A DNA stretch of 64,000 bases from Mucilaginibacter endophyticus (lineage in GTDB: Bacteria; Bacteroidota; Bacteroidia; Sphingobacteriales; Sphingobacteriaceae), in contig NZ_QPCG01000002.1 in assembly GCF_003351025.1 (NCBI RefSeq), positions 372,001 to 436,000 on the forward strand. Direction: 5' to 3'. Shown piece after piece: positions 42,877-52,648 of this stretch. A program made the position numbers and the translations under genes. The notes below the pieces were generated by a model, which saw nothing but the letters and a program-made list of their open reading frames with translations, did not search any database and had not been told where the DNA came from. Position 1 is the stretch's first letter; each line of letters starts with the position of its first letter.

Positions 42877-43905
42877 TCACAACGAGCTTCTCAACCTAAC
42901 CGTAAACGGTACTGCAAAATGCTCATGGCAATTGTTCAGTGCAAACTCGGCCGCTTTGCTGCCCATCAATTTAAAGTCGGTTGAAATGGTGGTGATACCA
43001 TCAAGAATAATTTCCTTAAGTGCGGTTTCGTTGTAAGATATCACACCTACGTCTTTAGCAACCTTTAAATCGGAGGCGATGACCTTTTTAATAAGTTCAA
43101 CCAGGTCATCCTCGGTAAGACTTATGTATACCGTATTTTTCTGAATAGCCTCGGTGGATAGGGTTTCAACTATATCATATTCAAAAGCATACTGCCTGCA
43201 AAAATTCAGGAAGCCCTTCATGATCTCCTTGGAGTGGTAGGTTTTGCCGGGGAAGATCAGTTTAAGCGTATGGTATTTGCTCAGGCTATCCAGCATACTT
43301 TTCAGCGCCTCGTAAACATCAGTAGCGAAGTTTTCATAAATAGCCGCGAATTTGCCACTAACGCCCGGCACCATGTTATCCAGTAAGATCAGTTTATCCT
43401 TAGGGATAGTGTTAATGATCTCATGGGCCTTGGTTTCATTATCCAGGAAATGCGGAATGACGATGTATTTGGCATAGTCACTCTGGATACTTTCGGTAAT
43501 GATCTTTTTGAAGAAATAGAAATCGTTATTGTAGATATAAAAATCTATGGCTGCCTGCTCGCCTATAGTAGCAACAAAGGCATCATAGATGATCTTTTTG
43601 TGCGCACTAAGCTTATTGAATAGCAGAAATATTTTAAGCGGCTTCTGAAAATCGGTATTCGATATAAAAAAACCTTTACCGGGTACTGAGCTTACAATTC
43701 CTTTCTCCTTTAATTCCTTGTAAACGCGCTCGATGGTATTGCGTGAAGTATCCAGCGCATAGCTCAGATCATTGATAGAGGGGAGCATATCATCCTTCAC
43801 AATCTGCCCGCTTTCAATGGCCCTGATAATGGCATTAGATAGTTGCAGGTACTTAGGCGTAATCGAATACTCGTCGATTGATAAGATCTTTAAATAATTC
43901 TTCAC
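42877..43905 (-). CDS. GntR-family regulator with sugar-binding-like C-terminal domain
   Basis: 342 residues. GntR winged HTH at ~10-75: YLQLSNAIIRAIESGQIVKD, then LPSINDLSYALDTSRNTIER and the wing PGKGFFIS. The C-terminal part (~85-340) has the alternating strands of a periplasmic-binding/LacI-like fold (IYISLTEDDLVELIKKV, SDLKVAKDVGVISYNE, TTISTDFKLMG) that would bind a small sugar-like ligand and change DNA affinity. Located between the DUF1080 pair and cydAB; the nearby sugar genes are likely targets, but this is inference. Confidence 0.88.
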   Translation of the reverse strand: MKNYLKILSIDEYSITPKYLQLSNAIIRAIESGQIVKDDMLPSINDLSYALDTSRNTIERVYKELKEKGIVSSVPGKGFFISNTDFQKPLKIFLLFNKLSAHKKIIYDAFVATIGEQAAIDFYIYNNDFYFFKKIITESIQSDYAKYIVIPHFLDNETKAHEIINTIPKDKLILLDNMVPGVSGKFAAIYENFATDVYEALKSMLDSLSKYHTLKLIFPGKTYHSKEIMKGFLNFCRQYAFEYDIVETLSTEAIQKNTVYISLTEDDLVELIKKVIASDLKVAKDVGVISYNETALKEIILDGITTISTDFKLMGSKAAEFALNNCHEHFAVPFTVRLRSSL

Positions 43906-44025
43906 AACACAAATGTAATATTTGACAGCACATCTTTATTAATCAGTAAGGATGGACAGTGATAGTTATCTAAAATTCTCCAAACACCGGTCAAGCAATC
44001 AACGAAATCAGCGTAATCAAAAAAC

Positions 44026-45039
44026 TCAACGGTCTTTCTTCTTAAACGCATAATATAGATACCCCAATGCCGGCAATATAAACAAGCTACCAACCAGCAG
44101 GCCAATGCCCAGATCATCAATACTATTGCTATTAGCGTGTTCAGTAAGCAAGGACATTGAACTGCCATCTTTAAAAATAACAAACCTTGGGAAGCGCGAA
44201 AAACCAACCGATATCAGGATCATACACACCTGAAAAGCTGCAAGCACCCTGATCCATTGCCTGTTTTTCCGATGCGATATGATCAGATAAAGCACTACCA
44301 GTGAAATAGTTGCCGCTATTACCGCAACTAAACTTACCGGGTTTCCAAAGATCCAGTTGGCCAGGTGAACACGCTCAAAATGAGAAGCTAAAAATACCAA
44401 CGCCCCACAAATCACAGCAGCAATGTTCATGATTTTTGCTTTGCGGATGTAGCGTTTTATTTCATCTACGTCTTCCGTTTCACCAACTATATAAATAGCG
44501 GCAAGGAAGCCGCAAAGTGCAACAGTAAAGAAGCCAACCGATACCGAAAACCAGTTAAACCAGCTAAAAATGTAAGCATGGGCAAAATCGGTAGCTTTAG
44601 GATCAATCTGTCCGGATAGCGCACTCCCTGCAATAATGCCTAAAAATAAAGGGGTAACAAAGCTCGAGTAAACAAATATGTGCGTATAAAATGCCTGTGT
44701 TTTTTCGTCCTTAACAGCATCATAATTGCGGAACGAAAATGCGGTACCGCGGGCTATTACACCAAGCAGCATGATTAGTAAAGGGATATGCAGGTAGATA
44801 CACATCTCGCTGTAAATTACAGGAAAACCCACAAACAGCACCACCACGGTAATAATGAGCCACATGTGATTTGCCTCCCAAATAGGGCCTATAGCCTGGT
44901 ACATGATTTTACGGGTACGGTGTTTATTGTCGGTTGAAGTAAAAAGCTCAATTATACCTGCACCGAAATCAGCCCCGCCCAATAAAAAGTAAAGGGTGAT
45001 AGCCGCAAACAGGAAAAGGATTACAATATAAAGCATCAT
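44026..45039 (-). CDS. cydB: cytochrome bd oxidase subunit II
   Basis: 337 residues with about nine membrane helices. Starts with FLFAAITLYFLLGGADFGAG, the conserved CydB entry, followed by GPIWEANHMWLIITVVVLFVG, both family hallmarks. Works with CydA as a quinol oxidase with high oxygen affinity. Two bases separate it from cydA. No small CydX-like frame was identified after it. Confidence 0.95.
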   Translation of the reverse strand: MMLYIVILFLFAAITLYFLLGGADFGAGIIELFTSTDNKHRTRKIMYQAIGPIWEANHMWLIITVVVLFVGFPVIYSEMCIYLHIPLLIMLLGVIARGTAFSFRNYDAVKDEKTQAFYTHIFVYSSFVTPLFLGIIAGSALSGQIDPKATDFAHAYIFSWFNWFSVSVGFFTVALCGFLAAIYIVGETEDVDEIKRYIRKAKIMNIAAVICGALVFLASHFERVHLANWIFGNPVSLVAVIAATISLVVLYLIISHRKNRQWIRVLAAFQVCMILISVGFSRFPRFVIFKDGSSMSLLTEHANSNSIDDLGIGLLVGSLFILPALGYLYYAFKKKDR

Positions 45040-45041
45040 GG

Positions 45042-46358
45042 TCAGGCGGTTTTACGGTCATACAATTCTGGCACCATCTGGATCTGCCTTTTTAATAAAA
45101 ATATAACAGCCACGCTCAGCGTAAAATAAATAAAGCTGAACAGGTAAAACGAATACTGGATTCCAGGCATAGGTGTAACCGCCTCGCTAGTACGCATAAC
45201 ATCCTGAATGATCCAGGGCTGGCGACCAACTTCGGTCACCGTCCAACCGGCTTCAAGGGCGATAAAACCAAGCGGGGTTGCCCAAATGAAAGTTTTCAGA
45301 AACCAGGATTTAGAAAGCAGATCTTTCTTCTTCCAGAGTTCATAAAAGTAGATAATTCCTATCAGCATCATCAAAACACCAATGCCTACCATAATTTGAA
45401 AAGCGTAATGGGTAACTGCCACCGGGGGCTGATTTTTCACCGGGATTTTATCCAAACCATTTACAGGTGTTTTGAAATTGTCATGAACCAAGAAGCTTAA
45501 CAAACCGGGGATCTCTATTCCGTAGTTAACTTTTTTAGCCGCTGTATCCGGTATACCTCCTATAACCAGCGGGGCATATTCCTGGGTATGGAAATAAGCC
45601 TCCATGGCTGCCAGTTTTGCAGGTTGACGCTTGGCAGCGTTTTTAGCCGAAAGGTCACCGCTGAATGGTTGTAAAATGGCAGCCGCAGCGCCAAAAAGGA
45701 TAGCGATTTTAAAAGCCTTAGTATGAAAAAGTACATTCTGTTTGCGGTAGATCATGAGCGCGTGAATGCCAGCCACAGCAAAACCCGTAGCTGAAAAAGC
45801 CGCTATGATCATATGCAGCGATTCTGAAAACCAGGCTTTGTTAAACATGGCTTTTACAGGATCGATATTAATATACTGCCCGTTCACAAAGTCGAAACCG
45901 GAAGGACTGTTCATCCATGAATTAGCAGCTACCACTAAGATGCCAGATGCTACACCACTTACACCAACAATGATCCCCGCTGTCCAATGTACCCAGTTGT
46001 TGAGTCGGTTCCAGCCATACAAGAACAAGCCCAGCGCTATTGCCTCAATAAAAAAGGCCACACCTTCAAGGGAGAATGGCATACCAAAGATAGGCCCGGC
46101 ATGCTTCATAAAACCAGGCCAAAGCAACCCAAGTTCAAATGAAAGCATTGTACCGGATACGGCTCCGGTTGCAAAAAAAATAGCTACGCCCTTGCTCCAG
46201 GCAACAGTAATATTTTTATACACTGGATCCTGAGTTTTTATCCATTTAAAGTGGGATATAGCCATAAAAACAGGCATCACCATACCGATACAGGAATATA
46301 TGATATGAAACCCTAACGATAAGGCCATTTGGGATCTGGCCGCTAAAAAATCATCCAT
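45042..46358 (-). CDS. cydA: cytochrome bd oxidase subunit I
   Basis: 438 residues. Holds the heme b558, b595 and d sites and the quinol loop. Heme ligands: His in LGFHIIYSCIGM (heme b595 type), His in SLHMIIAAFSATGFAVAGIH, Met in the fifth helix. The block GWTVTEVGRQPW is typical, and the Q-loop is short, the form common in Bacteroidota. Forms an operon with cydB. A palindrome ATCCAA (46454-46459)/TTGGAT (46465-46470) lies ~95 bases upstream of its start. Confidence 0.95.
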   Translation of the reverse strand: MDDFLAARSQMALSLGFHIIYSCIGMVMPVFMAISHFKWIKTQDPVYKNITVAWSKGVAIFFATGAVSGTMLSFELGLLWPGFMKHAGPIFGMPFSLEGVAFFIEAIALGLFLYGWNRLNNWVHWTAGIIVGVSGVASGILVVAANSWMNSPSGFDFVNGQYINIDPVKAMFNKAWFSESLHMIIAAFSATGFAVAGIHALMIYRKQNVLFHTKAFKIAILFGAAAAILQPFSGDLSAKNAAKRQPAKLAAMEAYFHTQEYAPLVIGGIPDTAAKKVNYGIEIPGLLSFLVHDNFKTPVNGLDKIPVKNQPPVAVTHYAFQIMVGIGVLMMLIGIIYFYELWKKKDLLSKSWFLKTFIWATPLGFIALEAGWTVTEVGRQPWIIQDVMRTSEAVTPMPGIQYSFYLFSFIYFTLSVAVIFLLKRQIQMVPELYDRKTA

Positions 46359-46493
46359 ACGTATTATAATTAAATAATGGCTGAAATTAAAGCTTAATGT
46401 AACAAATATGTAACTAAATGCTTATCGATATTGAATTTAAAATGAAAATACCAATCCAAAGAAATTGGATTAATGGGGATTATTTAGTAAAAA

Positions 46494-46585
46494 ATGTCAT
46501 TGCGCGGAACGCAGCTCACAGGCTGTAAAGAGACCAAGCACGTCGCTCTGTGACGTTTGGGACTGCTTCATGCCTCGCAATGACG
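46494..46585. repeat. second palindromic repeat of the TGTCATTGCG family
   Basis: GTCATTGCG at 46496-46504 pairs with CGCAATGAC at 46576-46584; inner sequence differs from the copy at 42727 but keeps the GGAACG/CTGCTTC-like parts. Confidence 0.7.
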
Positions 46586-46610
46586 ATTGTTGGGAAGGAA
46601 TGGTGAAGAA

Positions 46611-47642
46611 TTATCCCTTCTTCGCTGTAGAGCCTCTGATGATCAATTCTGGTTTTATGCTGATGATCTTAGGTTTAACCGAAACCTCAGTATTGCCAAT
46701 CTCCTGGAAAAACAGGTTGCCTATGGTTTTACCCATATAAACGCTAAACTGATCTATCGATGTTATGGACGGACTGGTTATTTCTGTAAAAGCTTCGTTA
46801 GAGTAACCGCAGATGCCAAGTTCTGATGGTACCTGTATTTTCATAGCATTAGCTACCTCCAAAACACCCAGTGCGGAAAAGTCTGAGGTCGAAGCAAATA
46901 TCGCGTCAGGAGGCTGGGGGAGGTTAAGCAGTTTGCGGGTAGCTTCGGCACCGAGTTCTTTTGTCCAGGCGTTTTCTACTACCAATTCATCAATAACGGC
47001 AACCTTGTGGGTTTCCAACGCCCGCAGATAACCGGTTTTTCGCTGGCGGAAGATGTTCAGGTTTTGCGGGCCCTCAAGCAGGGCAATGCGCTTATATCCA
47101 TTTTCAATCAGGTGCGATACCGCCTCAAACGAAGCCTGCTCATTGTCATTGATCACTTTAAGGGTTTCCAACTCTTCGGCAACACGGTCAAACTGGATCA
47201 GTTGTATGCCGTGGTCTAGCACATTCTGCAGATGCTGATAATCATAACTATCGGCCGATACAGAGATCACGATACAATCCACATGCTGATTAATAAGGGT
47301 GTTTACGCATTGAATTTCCTTATCATGTACCTCGCCTGATTGGCAAATGATCAGGTTATAGCCTTTTTGATAGGTTGTTTCCTCAATCCCGGCTATTACA
47401 TTGGCGAAAAAGTTCTGGTTTATACGGGGTACCACCACGCCAATGGTTTTTGAATGCCCCTTTCGCAGATTGGAGGCAAGCGTATTACGTTTATAATTGA
47501 GCTCGTCGGCGGTTTTAATGATCAGCTCGCGGGTCTTTTCATTTACCTGGCTGCTGTTGTTCAGCGCCCTTGATACCGAGGATGCGGTTATGCCGAGCTT
47601 GGCGGCAATGTCATAAATGGTTGTGCGTTTTACTTTCTTCAT
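46611..47642 (-). CDS. LacI-family transcriptional regulator
   Basis: 343 residues from the Met of MKKVKRTTIYD. HTH at ~6-28: YDIAAKLGITASSVSRALNN, hinge NYKRNTLASNLRKG, then a periplasmic-binding-type domain (IGVVVPRINQNFFANVIAGI...CYSNEAFT-type loop GYSNEAFTEITSPSITSIDQ). It is divergent from the xylose genes with a perfect palindrome between, so it likely represses xylBA and perhaps the uronate genes until a pentose or its phosphate binds. A TTG at 47654 is a less likely start. Confidence 0.92.
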   Translation of the reverse strand: MKKVKRTTIYDIAAKLGITASSVSRALNNSSQVNEKTRELIIKTADELNYKRNTLASNLRKGHSKTIGVVVPRINQNFFANVIAGIEETTYQKGYNLIICQSGEVHDKEIQCVNTLINQHVDCIVISVSADSYDYQHLQNVLDHGIQLIQFDRVAEELETLKVINDNEQASFEAVSHLIENGYKRIALLEGPQNLNIFRQRKTGYLRALETHKVAVIDELVVENAWTKELGAEATRKLLNLPQPPDAIFASTSDFSALGVLEVANAMKIQVPSELGICGYSNEAFTEITSPSITSIDQFSVYMGKTIGNLFFQEIGNTEVSVKPKIISIKPELIIRGSTAKKG

Positions 47643-47673
47643 TGGTGAGTGCAATTTGGAAAAAATATTTTAC

Positions 47674-47685
47674 GCAATCGATTGC
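47674..47685. promoter_or_regulatory. LacI-type operator GCAATCGATTGC
   Basis: A perfect 12-base palindrome with CG in the centre, extended by A/T on both sides, of the shape bound by LacI-family proteins. It lies 32 bases before the regulator start and ~88 bases before xylB. Confidence 0.7.
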
Positions 47686-47772
47686 AATTTTTATTTATTT
47701 ATTTATTTTCGTTGCGTTAAGTTACCAATTAATAAATACAACCAAAAAATCACACAAAAATCTGAATAGGCT

Positions 47773-49248
47773 ATGCTATTATTAGGGATTGATATAGGTA
47801 CTTCGTCGGTAAAAGTAAGTGTAGTGGATGCCGCTACGCAAAATACGATTGCGTCTGCGCAATACCCGGACGAGGAGTCGCCAATAAAAGCATTGCATCC
47901 CGGTTGGGCCGAGCAATCTCCATCCATGTGGTGGGAACAGGCACAAAAGGCACTTGAACGCTGCCATGCCAAAGGTGGTTATAATTCAAAGGATATCGCC
48001 GCAATAGGTATAGCATATCAAATGCACGGCCTTGTGCTTGTTGATAAAGATCAAAATGTACTTCGCGATAGCATTATATGGTGTGATAGCCGCGCTGTCG
48101 AAATAGGAGATAAGGCATTTGCCGCAATTGGCGAGGAGCATTGTCTTTCGCATCTGCTTAATTCGCCCGGTAACTTCACGGCCTCAAAACTGGCCTGGGT
48201 AAAAGAAAACGAACCGGAGATCTATAATAAAATTGATAAGATCATGCTGCCAGGCGATTATCTCGCCATGAAACTTACCGGCGAGATCACCACATCGGTA
48301 TCAGCGCTGTCCGAAGGTGTATTTTTCGATTTCAAAACCAACAGCATCTCTAAAGAGATCATTAACTACTTTGGTTTTGATGGGAATTTATTCCCAGTTA
48401 TCAATCCTGTATTTTCATCGCACGGAACTTTGCAGGCGTCGGTTGCCGAAAAACTGAATTTAAAAGCGGGTATCCCGGTTACTTATAAATCAGGAGATCA
48501 GCCCAACAACGCTTTATCATTAAATGTGCTTAATCCAGGCGAAGTAGCAGCTACAGCGGGCACCTCAGGTGTTATTTATGGTGTAGATGATCAGTTAGTT
48601 TATGACCAGCAATCGCGCATCAACACTTTCGCGCATGTTAACTATACCGATGAGCAAAAGAGACTTGGCGTACTGTTATGCATTAACGGCACAGGCAGTT
48701 TATACCGGTGGGTAAAAAATACATTCGGTACAGGCTACAGTTATAATCAGATGAACGCTGAAGCCGAAAAAGCCCCATTAGGTGCCGATGGTTTACAGGT
48801 ACTTCCTTTTGGCAACGGCGCCGAGCGCATGTTAAACAATAAACAGGTGGGCGCGCATTTTCAAAACATCGATCTTAACCTGCATACGCCAGCTCATATT
48901 TTCAGGGCTGTACAGGAGGGCATAGCTTCATCGTTCCGTTATGGTTTTGACATTATGCGCGGGAATGGTATGAACCCAACTGTGATCCGTGCGGGTAAAA
49001 GCAATCTTTTCCTGAGCGATCTGTTTACACAAACATTTGTAAATGCTACCGGCGTACCCGTCGAGCTTTATAATAATGACGGCAGCGTTGGCGCGGCCTT
49101 AGGGGCAGGCATTGGCGCGGGCATTTTCAAGTCACCATCTGAAGCATTCAGCAATATCAAAGCTATTAAACTGGTAGAACCTACAACAGATCAGTTTGAA
49201 CCTGTTTACCAGGAGTGGAAAGCTCTTTTAGACGCAAAACTGAGGTAA
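47773..49248 (+). CDS. xylB: xylulokinase
   Basis: 491 residues. FGGY kinase that phosphorylates D-xylulose. Phosphate loop LLLGIDIGTSSVKVSVVD at the N-terminus, QMHGLVLVDKDQNVLRDSIIWCD with the substrate region, TAGTSGVIYGV in the second ATPase fold and NDGSVGAALGAGIGAG near the C-terminus. First gene of the run xylB-xylA-symporter. The 106-base gap to xylA holds an AAAGG-type repeat and AT-rich sequence. Confidence 0.94.
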   Translation: MLLLGIDIGTSSVKVSVVDAATQNTIASAQYPDEESPIKALHPGWAEQSPSMWWEQAQKALERCHAKGGYNSKDIAAIGIAYQMHGLVLVDKDQNVLRDSIIWCDSRAVEIGDKAFAAIGEEHCLSHLLNSPGNFTASKLAWVKENEPEIYNKIDKIMLPGDYLAMKLTGEITTSVSALSEGVFFDFKTNSISKEIINYFGFDGNLFPVINPVFSSHGTLQASVAEKLNLKAGIPVTYKSGDQPNNALSLNVLNPGEVAATAGTSGVIYGVDDQLVYDQQSRINTFAHVNYTDEQKRLGVLLCINGTGSLYRWVKNTFGTGYSYNQMNAEAEKAPLGADGLQVLPFGNGAERMLNNKQVGAHFQNIDLNLHTPAHIFRAVQEGIASSFRYGFDIMRGNGMNPTVIRAGKSNLFLSDLFTQTFVNATGVPVELYNNDGSVGAALGAGIGAGIFKSPSEAFSNIKAIKLVEPTTDQFEPVYQEWKALLDAKLR

Positions 49249-49275
49249 AAGGAAAAAGGTTAAAGGCGAAAGGTG
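49249..49275 (+). repeat. AAAGG-type repeat between xylB and xylA
   Basis: Tract of AAAGG units (AAAAAGGTTAAAGGCGAAAG) directly after the xylB stop; same family as the inserts in prmC and the glycosyltransferase gene. Confidence 0.5.
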
Positions 49276-49354
49276 TTTTCTGTAATAACTCAACAACTAC
49301 AAAATAAAACAATTCATTAAATCATTAATTCGATAATTAAATAATTAAAATAAC

Positions 49355-50683
49355 ATGAGCATAGTAACAGGCGAAAAGGAATTTTTCAAAGAAATAGGCC
49401 AGGTAAAATTTGAAGGCCTTGAATCAGATAACCCACTGGCGTTTCGCTGGTATGATGCGGATAGGGTAGTAGCCGGCAAAACCATGAAAGATCATTTGCG
49501 TTTTGCAGGAGCTTACTGGCATTCGTTCTGCGGTACCGGTGCTGATCCATTTGGCGGCGCTACTCATGTTTTCCCATGGGATGAAAAAGCGGATGCCGTT
49601 GAGCGTGCTAAAGACAAAATGGATGCAGCGTTTGAGTTTCTTACCAAAATGAACCTGCCATATTACTGTTTTCACGATGTTGACGTGGTTGACTATGGTA
49701 ATGATGTTGCCGAAAACGACCGTCGTTTACAGGCTTTGGTTGAATATGCCAAACAAAAACAGGCTGCCAGCGGCGTAAAACTGCTTTGGGGCACCGCAAA
49801 CCTGTTCAGCCACAAACGCTATATGAATGGGGCATCAACCAACCCTGATTTTCATGTATTGGCCCATGCAGGTGCACAGGTAAAAGCAGCGCTTGATGCT
49901 ACAATTGCCCTGGGTGGCGAAAACTATGTATTCTGGGGCGGCCGCGAAGGCTATATGAGCCTGCTTAACACCAACATGAAACGCGAGCAGGAGCATTTAG
50001 CTAAGTTTTTACATACCGCTAAAGATTATGCCCGCAAACAAGGCTTTAAGGGTACTTTCTTTATCGAGCCAAAACCATGTGAGCCAACAAAACACCAGTA
50101 TGATTATGATGCTGCCACCGTATTAGGTTTCTTACAGAAATACGATCTCATCAATGATTTTAAACTGAACCTTGAGGTTAACCATGCTACTTTAGCTGGG
50201 CATACTTTCCAGCACGAATTACAGGTTGCTGCTGATTCTGGTTTATTAGGTTCGATAGATGCCAACCGTGGTGATTCACAGAACGGCTGGGATACAGACC
50301 AGTTCCCGAACGACATCAATGAGATCACGGAATGCATGCTGATCATTCTTGAAGCAGGCGGTTTCCAGGGTGGCGGTATTAACTTTGATGCCAAGATCCG
50401 TCGTAACTCAACCGATCCTGCTGATCTGTTCTACGCCCATATTGGTGGTATGGACCTTTTTGCAAGGGCATTGGTAACTGCTGATAACATCCTGCAAAAA
50501 TCAGAATACAAAAAATTACGTACCGAAAGGTATGCCTCATTTGATTCAGGTACCGGAAAAGATTTTGAAGCGGGTAAGGTTTCTTTGGAAGATTTGCGTA
50601 ACTATGCGATAGCTAACGGCGAACCAAAAGTGACAAGCGGTAAACAAGAATATATCGAAAATTTGATAAATCGATATATATAG
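49355..50683 (+). CDS. xylA: xylose isomerase
   Basis: 442 residues. Isomerises D-xylose to D-xylulose, divalent metal-dependent. Family blocks: [56 protein letters not shown] with the metal Glu, and [20 protein letters not shown] with the metal Asp. Length and N-terminal extension fit the class II type of Bacteroidota. Followed after 48 bases by the symporter gene. Confidence 0.96.
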   Translation: MSIVTGEKEFFKEIGQVKFEGLESDNPLAFRWYDADRVVAGKTMKDHLRFAGAYWHSFCGTGADPFGGATHVFPWDEKADAVERAKDKMDAAFEFLTKMNLPYYCFHDVDVVDYGNDVAENDRRLQALVEYAKQKQAASGVKLLWGTANLFSHKRYMNGASTNPDFHVLAHAGAQVKAALDATIALGGENYVFWGGREGYMSLLNTNMKREQEHLAKFLHTAKDYARKQGFKGTFFIEPKPCEPTKHQYDYDAATVLGFLQKYDLINDFKLNLEVNHATLAGHTFQHELQVAADSGLLGSIDANRGDSQNGWDTDQFPNDINEITECMLIILEAGGFQGGGINFDAKIRRNSTDPADLFYAHIGGMDLFARALVTADNILQKSEYKKLRTERYASFDSGTGKDFEAGKVSLEDLRNYAIANGEPKVTSGKQEYIENLINRYI

Positions 50684-50731
50684 TTTATAATTGTCAATCA
50701 TACATATTAAACCCAAAGACAAACCAAAACA

Positions 50732-52438
50732 ATGAACCTCAAAACCCTCTCGAATGGCGATTATGCTGTTTTCTTTATCTACTTTATAATTGTTGCCAGC
50801 TATGGCTGGTGGGTGTATAAGCGTAAACACAACGCCGATGCCACTTCAAAAGACTATTTTTTGGCCGAAGGGTCGTTAACCTGGTGGGCCATCGGAGCAT
50901 CGTTAATCGCTTCAAATATCTCTGCCGAACAATTTATAGGTACAAGTGGGTCTGCGTTTAAAATGGGCTTAGCTATATCTACTTACGAGTGGATGGCTGC
51001 TATTACCCTTATCATTGTGGCGGTTTTCTTTATCCCGGTATATCTTAAAAATAAGATCTTTACCATGCCACAGTTCCTGCATCAGCGGTACAACGGAACA
51101 GTAGCCATGATCATGGCTATCTTTTGGCTGCTGCTGTACATTGTGGTTAATTTAATGTCAATCCTTTACCTTGGCGCCTTGGCCATCAGTGGTATCTCGG
51201 GGCTTGATATCCACCTGTGTATCTGGCTGCTGGCTATATTCTCGGCAGTTATTACACTGGGAGGTATGAAGGTTATTGGATATACCGACGTTATTCAGGT
51301 AGCTGTACTTATACTGGGTGGTTTAATGGCATCTTATCTCGCACTTACTTTGTTAAGCGAAAAAGAGGGTACCACAGGCTTACTGAACGGTTTCAAAATT
51401 CTGCACAGCGAAGCTACGGATCACTTCCATATGATCTTCAAAAAGGATAATCCAAACTATATGGACCTGCCTGGCTTATCAGTATTGATAGGTGGTATGT
51501 GGATCACCAACCTTAACTATTGGGGCTGTAACCAGTACATCACTCAAAGGGCTTTAGGTGCAAACCTGAAAACCGCTCGTGGTGGTATCCTGTTCGCCGC
51601 CTTCCTTAAATTGCTGATGCCGGTTATTGTGGTGCTGCCGGGTATTGCCGCTTACCTTTTATATCAAAAAGGCATGTTCCACCAGGAAATGGCGAGTTCA
51701 TCGGGTGTATTGGATCCTAACAAAGCTTATCCATCGTTGTTAAACTTATTGCCTACCGGCTTAAAAGGTCTTTCATTTGCCGCATTAACTGCTGCAATTG
51801 TAGCTTCGTTAGCAGGTAAAGCAAACAGTATCGCTACTATTTTTACGTTAGACATTTACAAAAAAGCCATCAACCCTGAAGCTACCGATAAGAAACTGGT
51901 TAACCTGGGTAAGATATCTGTTCTTGTAGCCTTATTATTAGGTATCCTGTTATCTGAGCTTATTGGTAAAGCCTTAATGGGCGAAGGTAAACAAGGCTTC
52001 CAGTACATTCAGGAATATACGGGCTTTGTATCTCCGGGTATTTTTGCCATGTTCATTCTTGGTTTCTTCTGGAAAAAGGCTACATCAAACGCGGCTTTAT
52101 TTGCAACCGTTGGTGGTTTCATCTTCTCATGTTTCTTTAAACTTTGCCCAAGGTTTATTGATTTGAGCTTCCTTTCTCCATATGGCTTTTCAAAGTTGGC
52201 GCTACAGGATGATAAGGTAACCCAGCTTTATGAAATTCCTTTTCTTGACCGTATGGGCTTTGTATTTATCATCTGCGTTATCGGTATGTATATTATATCG
52301 AAAATTGATCAGGCCAGGGGCATTACTACAAATGGTCTTGAAATTGAAAGTTCAATGTTTAAAACTTCAAGAGGATTTTTAGCCGGTGCACTAATTGTAA
52401 CAGGTATTGTAGTAGCATTGTACTCTATTTTCTGGTAG
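50732..52438 (+). CDS. sodium:solute symporter (SSS family), probably xylose
   Basis: 568 residues with about 14 membrane helices. SSS/SGLT marks: SLIASNISAEQFIGTSGSAF, the GGMKVIGYTDVIQVAVLILG block, WITNLNYWGCNQYITQRALG, and SFAALTAAIVASLAGKANSI with the Na+ site. The Gln/Asn-rich NYWGCNQ stretch is typical of sugar-transporting members. Position after xylBA makes D-xylose the likely cargo (inference). Ended by a terminator at 52461. Confidence 0.9.
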   Translation: MNLKTLSNGDYAVFFIYFIIVASYGWWVYKRKHNADATSKDYFLAEGSLTWWAIGASLIASNISAEQFIGTSGSAFKMGLAISTYEWMAAITLIIVAVFFIPVYLKNKIFTMPQFLHQRYNGTVAMIMAIFWLLLYIVVNLMSILYLGALAISGISGLDIHLCIWLLAIFSAVITLGGMKVIGYTDVIQVAVLILGGLMASYLALTLLSEKEGTTGLLNGFKILHSEATDHFHMIFKKDNPNYMDLPGLSVLIGGMWITNLNYWGCNQYITQRALGANLKTARGGILFAAFLKLLMPVIVVLPGIAAYLLYQKGMFHQEMASSSGVLDPNKAYPSLLNLLPTGLKGLSFAALTAAIVASLAGKANSIATIFTLDIYKKAINPEATDKKLVNLGKISVLVALLLGILLSELIGKALMGEGKQGFQYIQEYTGFVSPGIFAMFILGFFWKKATSNAALFATVGGFIFSCFFKLCPRFIDLSFLSPYGFSKLALQDDKVTQLYEIPFLDRMGFVFIICVIGMYIISKIDQARGITTNGLEIESSMFKTSRGFLAGALIVTGIVVALYSIFW

Positions 52439-52460
52439 CATAAATTTTACCAATAGCTAT

Positions 52461-52497
52461 AAAAGGCGATGGGTTTGGTACCTGTCGCCTTTTTTTA
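52461..52497 (+). terminator. terminator after the symporter gene
   Basis: AAAAGGCGA (52461-52469) pairs with TCGCCTTTT (52485-52493), T run to 52497. Confidence 0.85.
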
Positions 52498-52524
52498 TTA
52501 TAATAAATGTGTTTTAACGTTGAA

Positions 52525-52538
52525 CGAAAACGTTTGCG
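52525..52538. promoter_or_regulatory. possible operator upstream of uxaC
   Basis: CGAAAACGTTTGCG is a near-palindrome centred on AAACGTTT, of LacI/GntR-like form, in the leader of the uronate operon. It differs from the operator at 47674, so a different regulator may act. Confidence 0.4.
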
Positions 52539-52648
52539 TGGATTGTTTGGACTTATTACTTCCAACTTGCCTATATGATGTGTAATTTGCCCCTTACAAG
52601 TATAAACTATAATACCATTGAGCCTGGTATTACATCTGTTAATAACCA

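Noticed and set aside
43902-44207. 101-codon minus-strand open frame between the GntR gene and cydB
   Set aside because: It overlaps the end of cydB in another frame, has a composition unlike its neighbours, and begins inside cydB.
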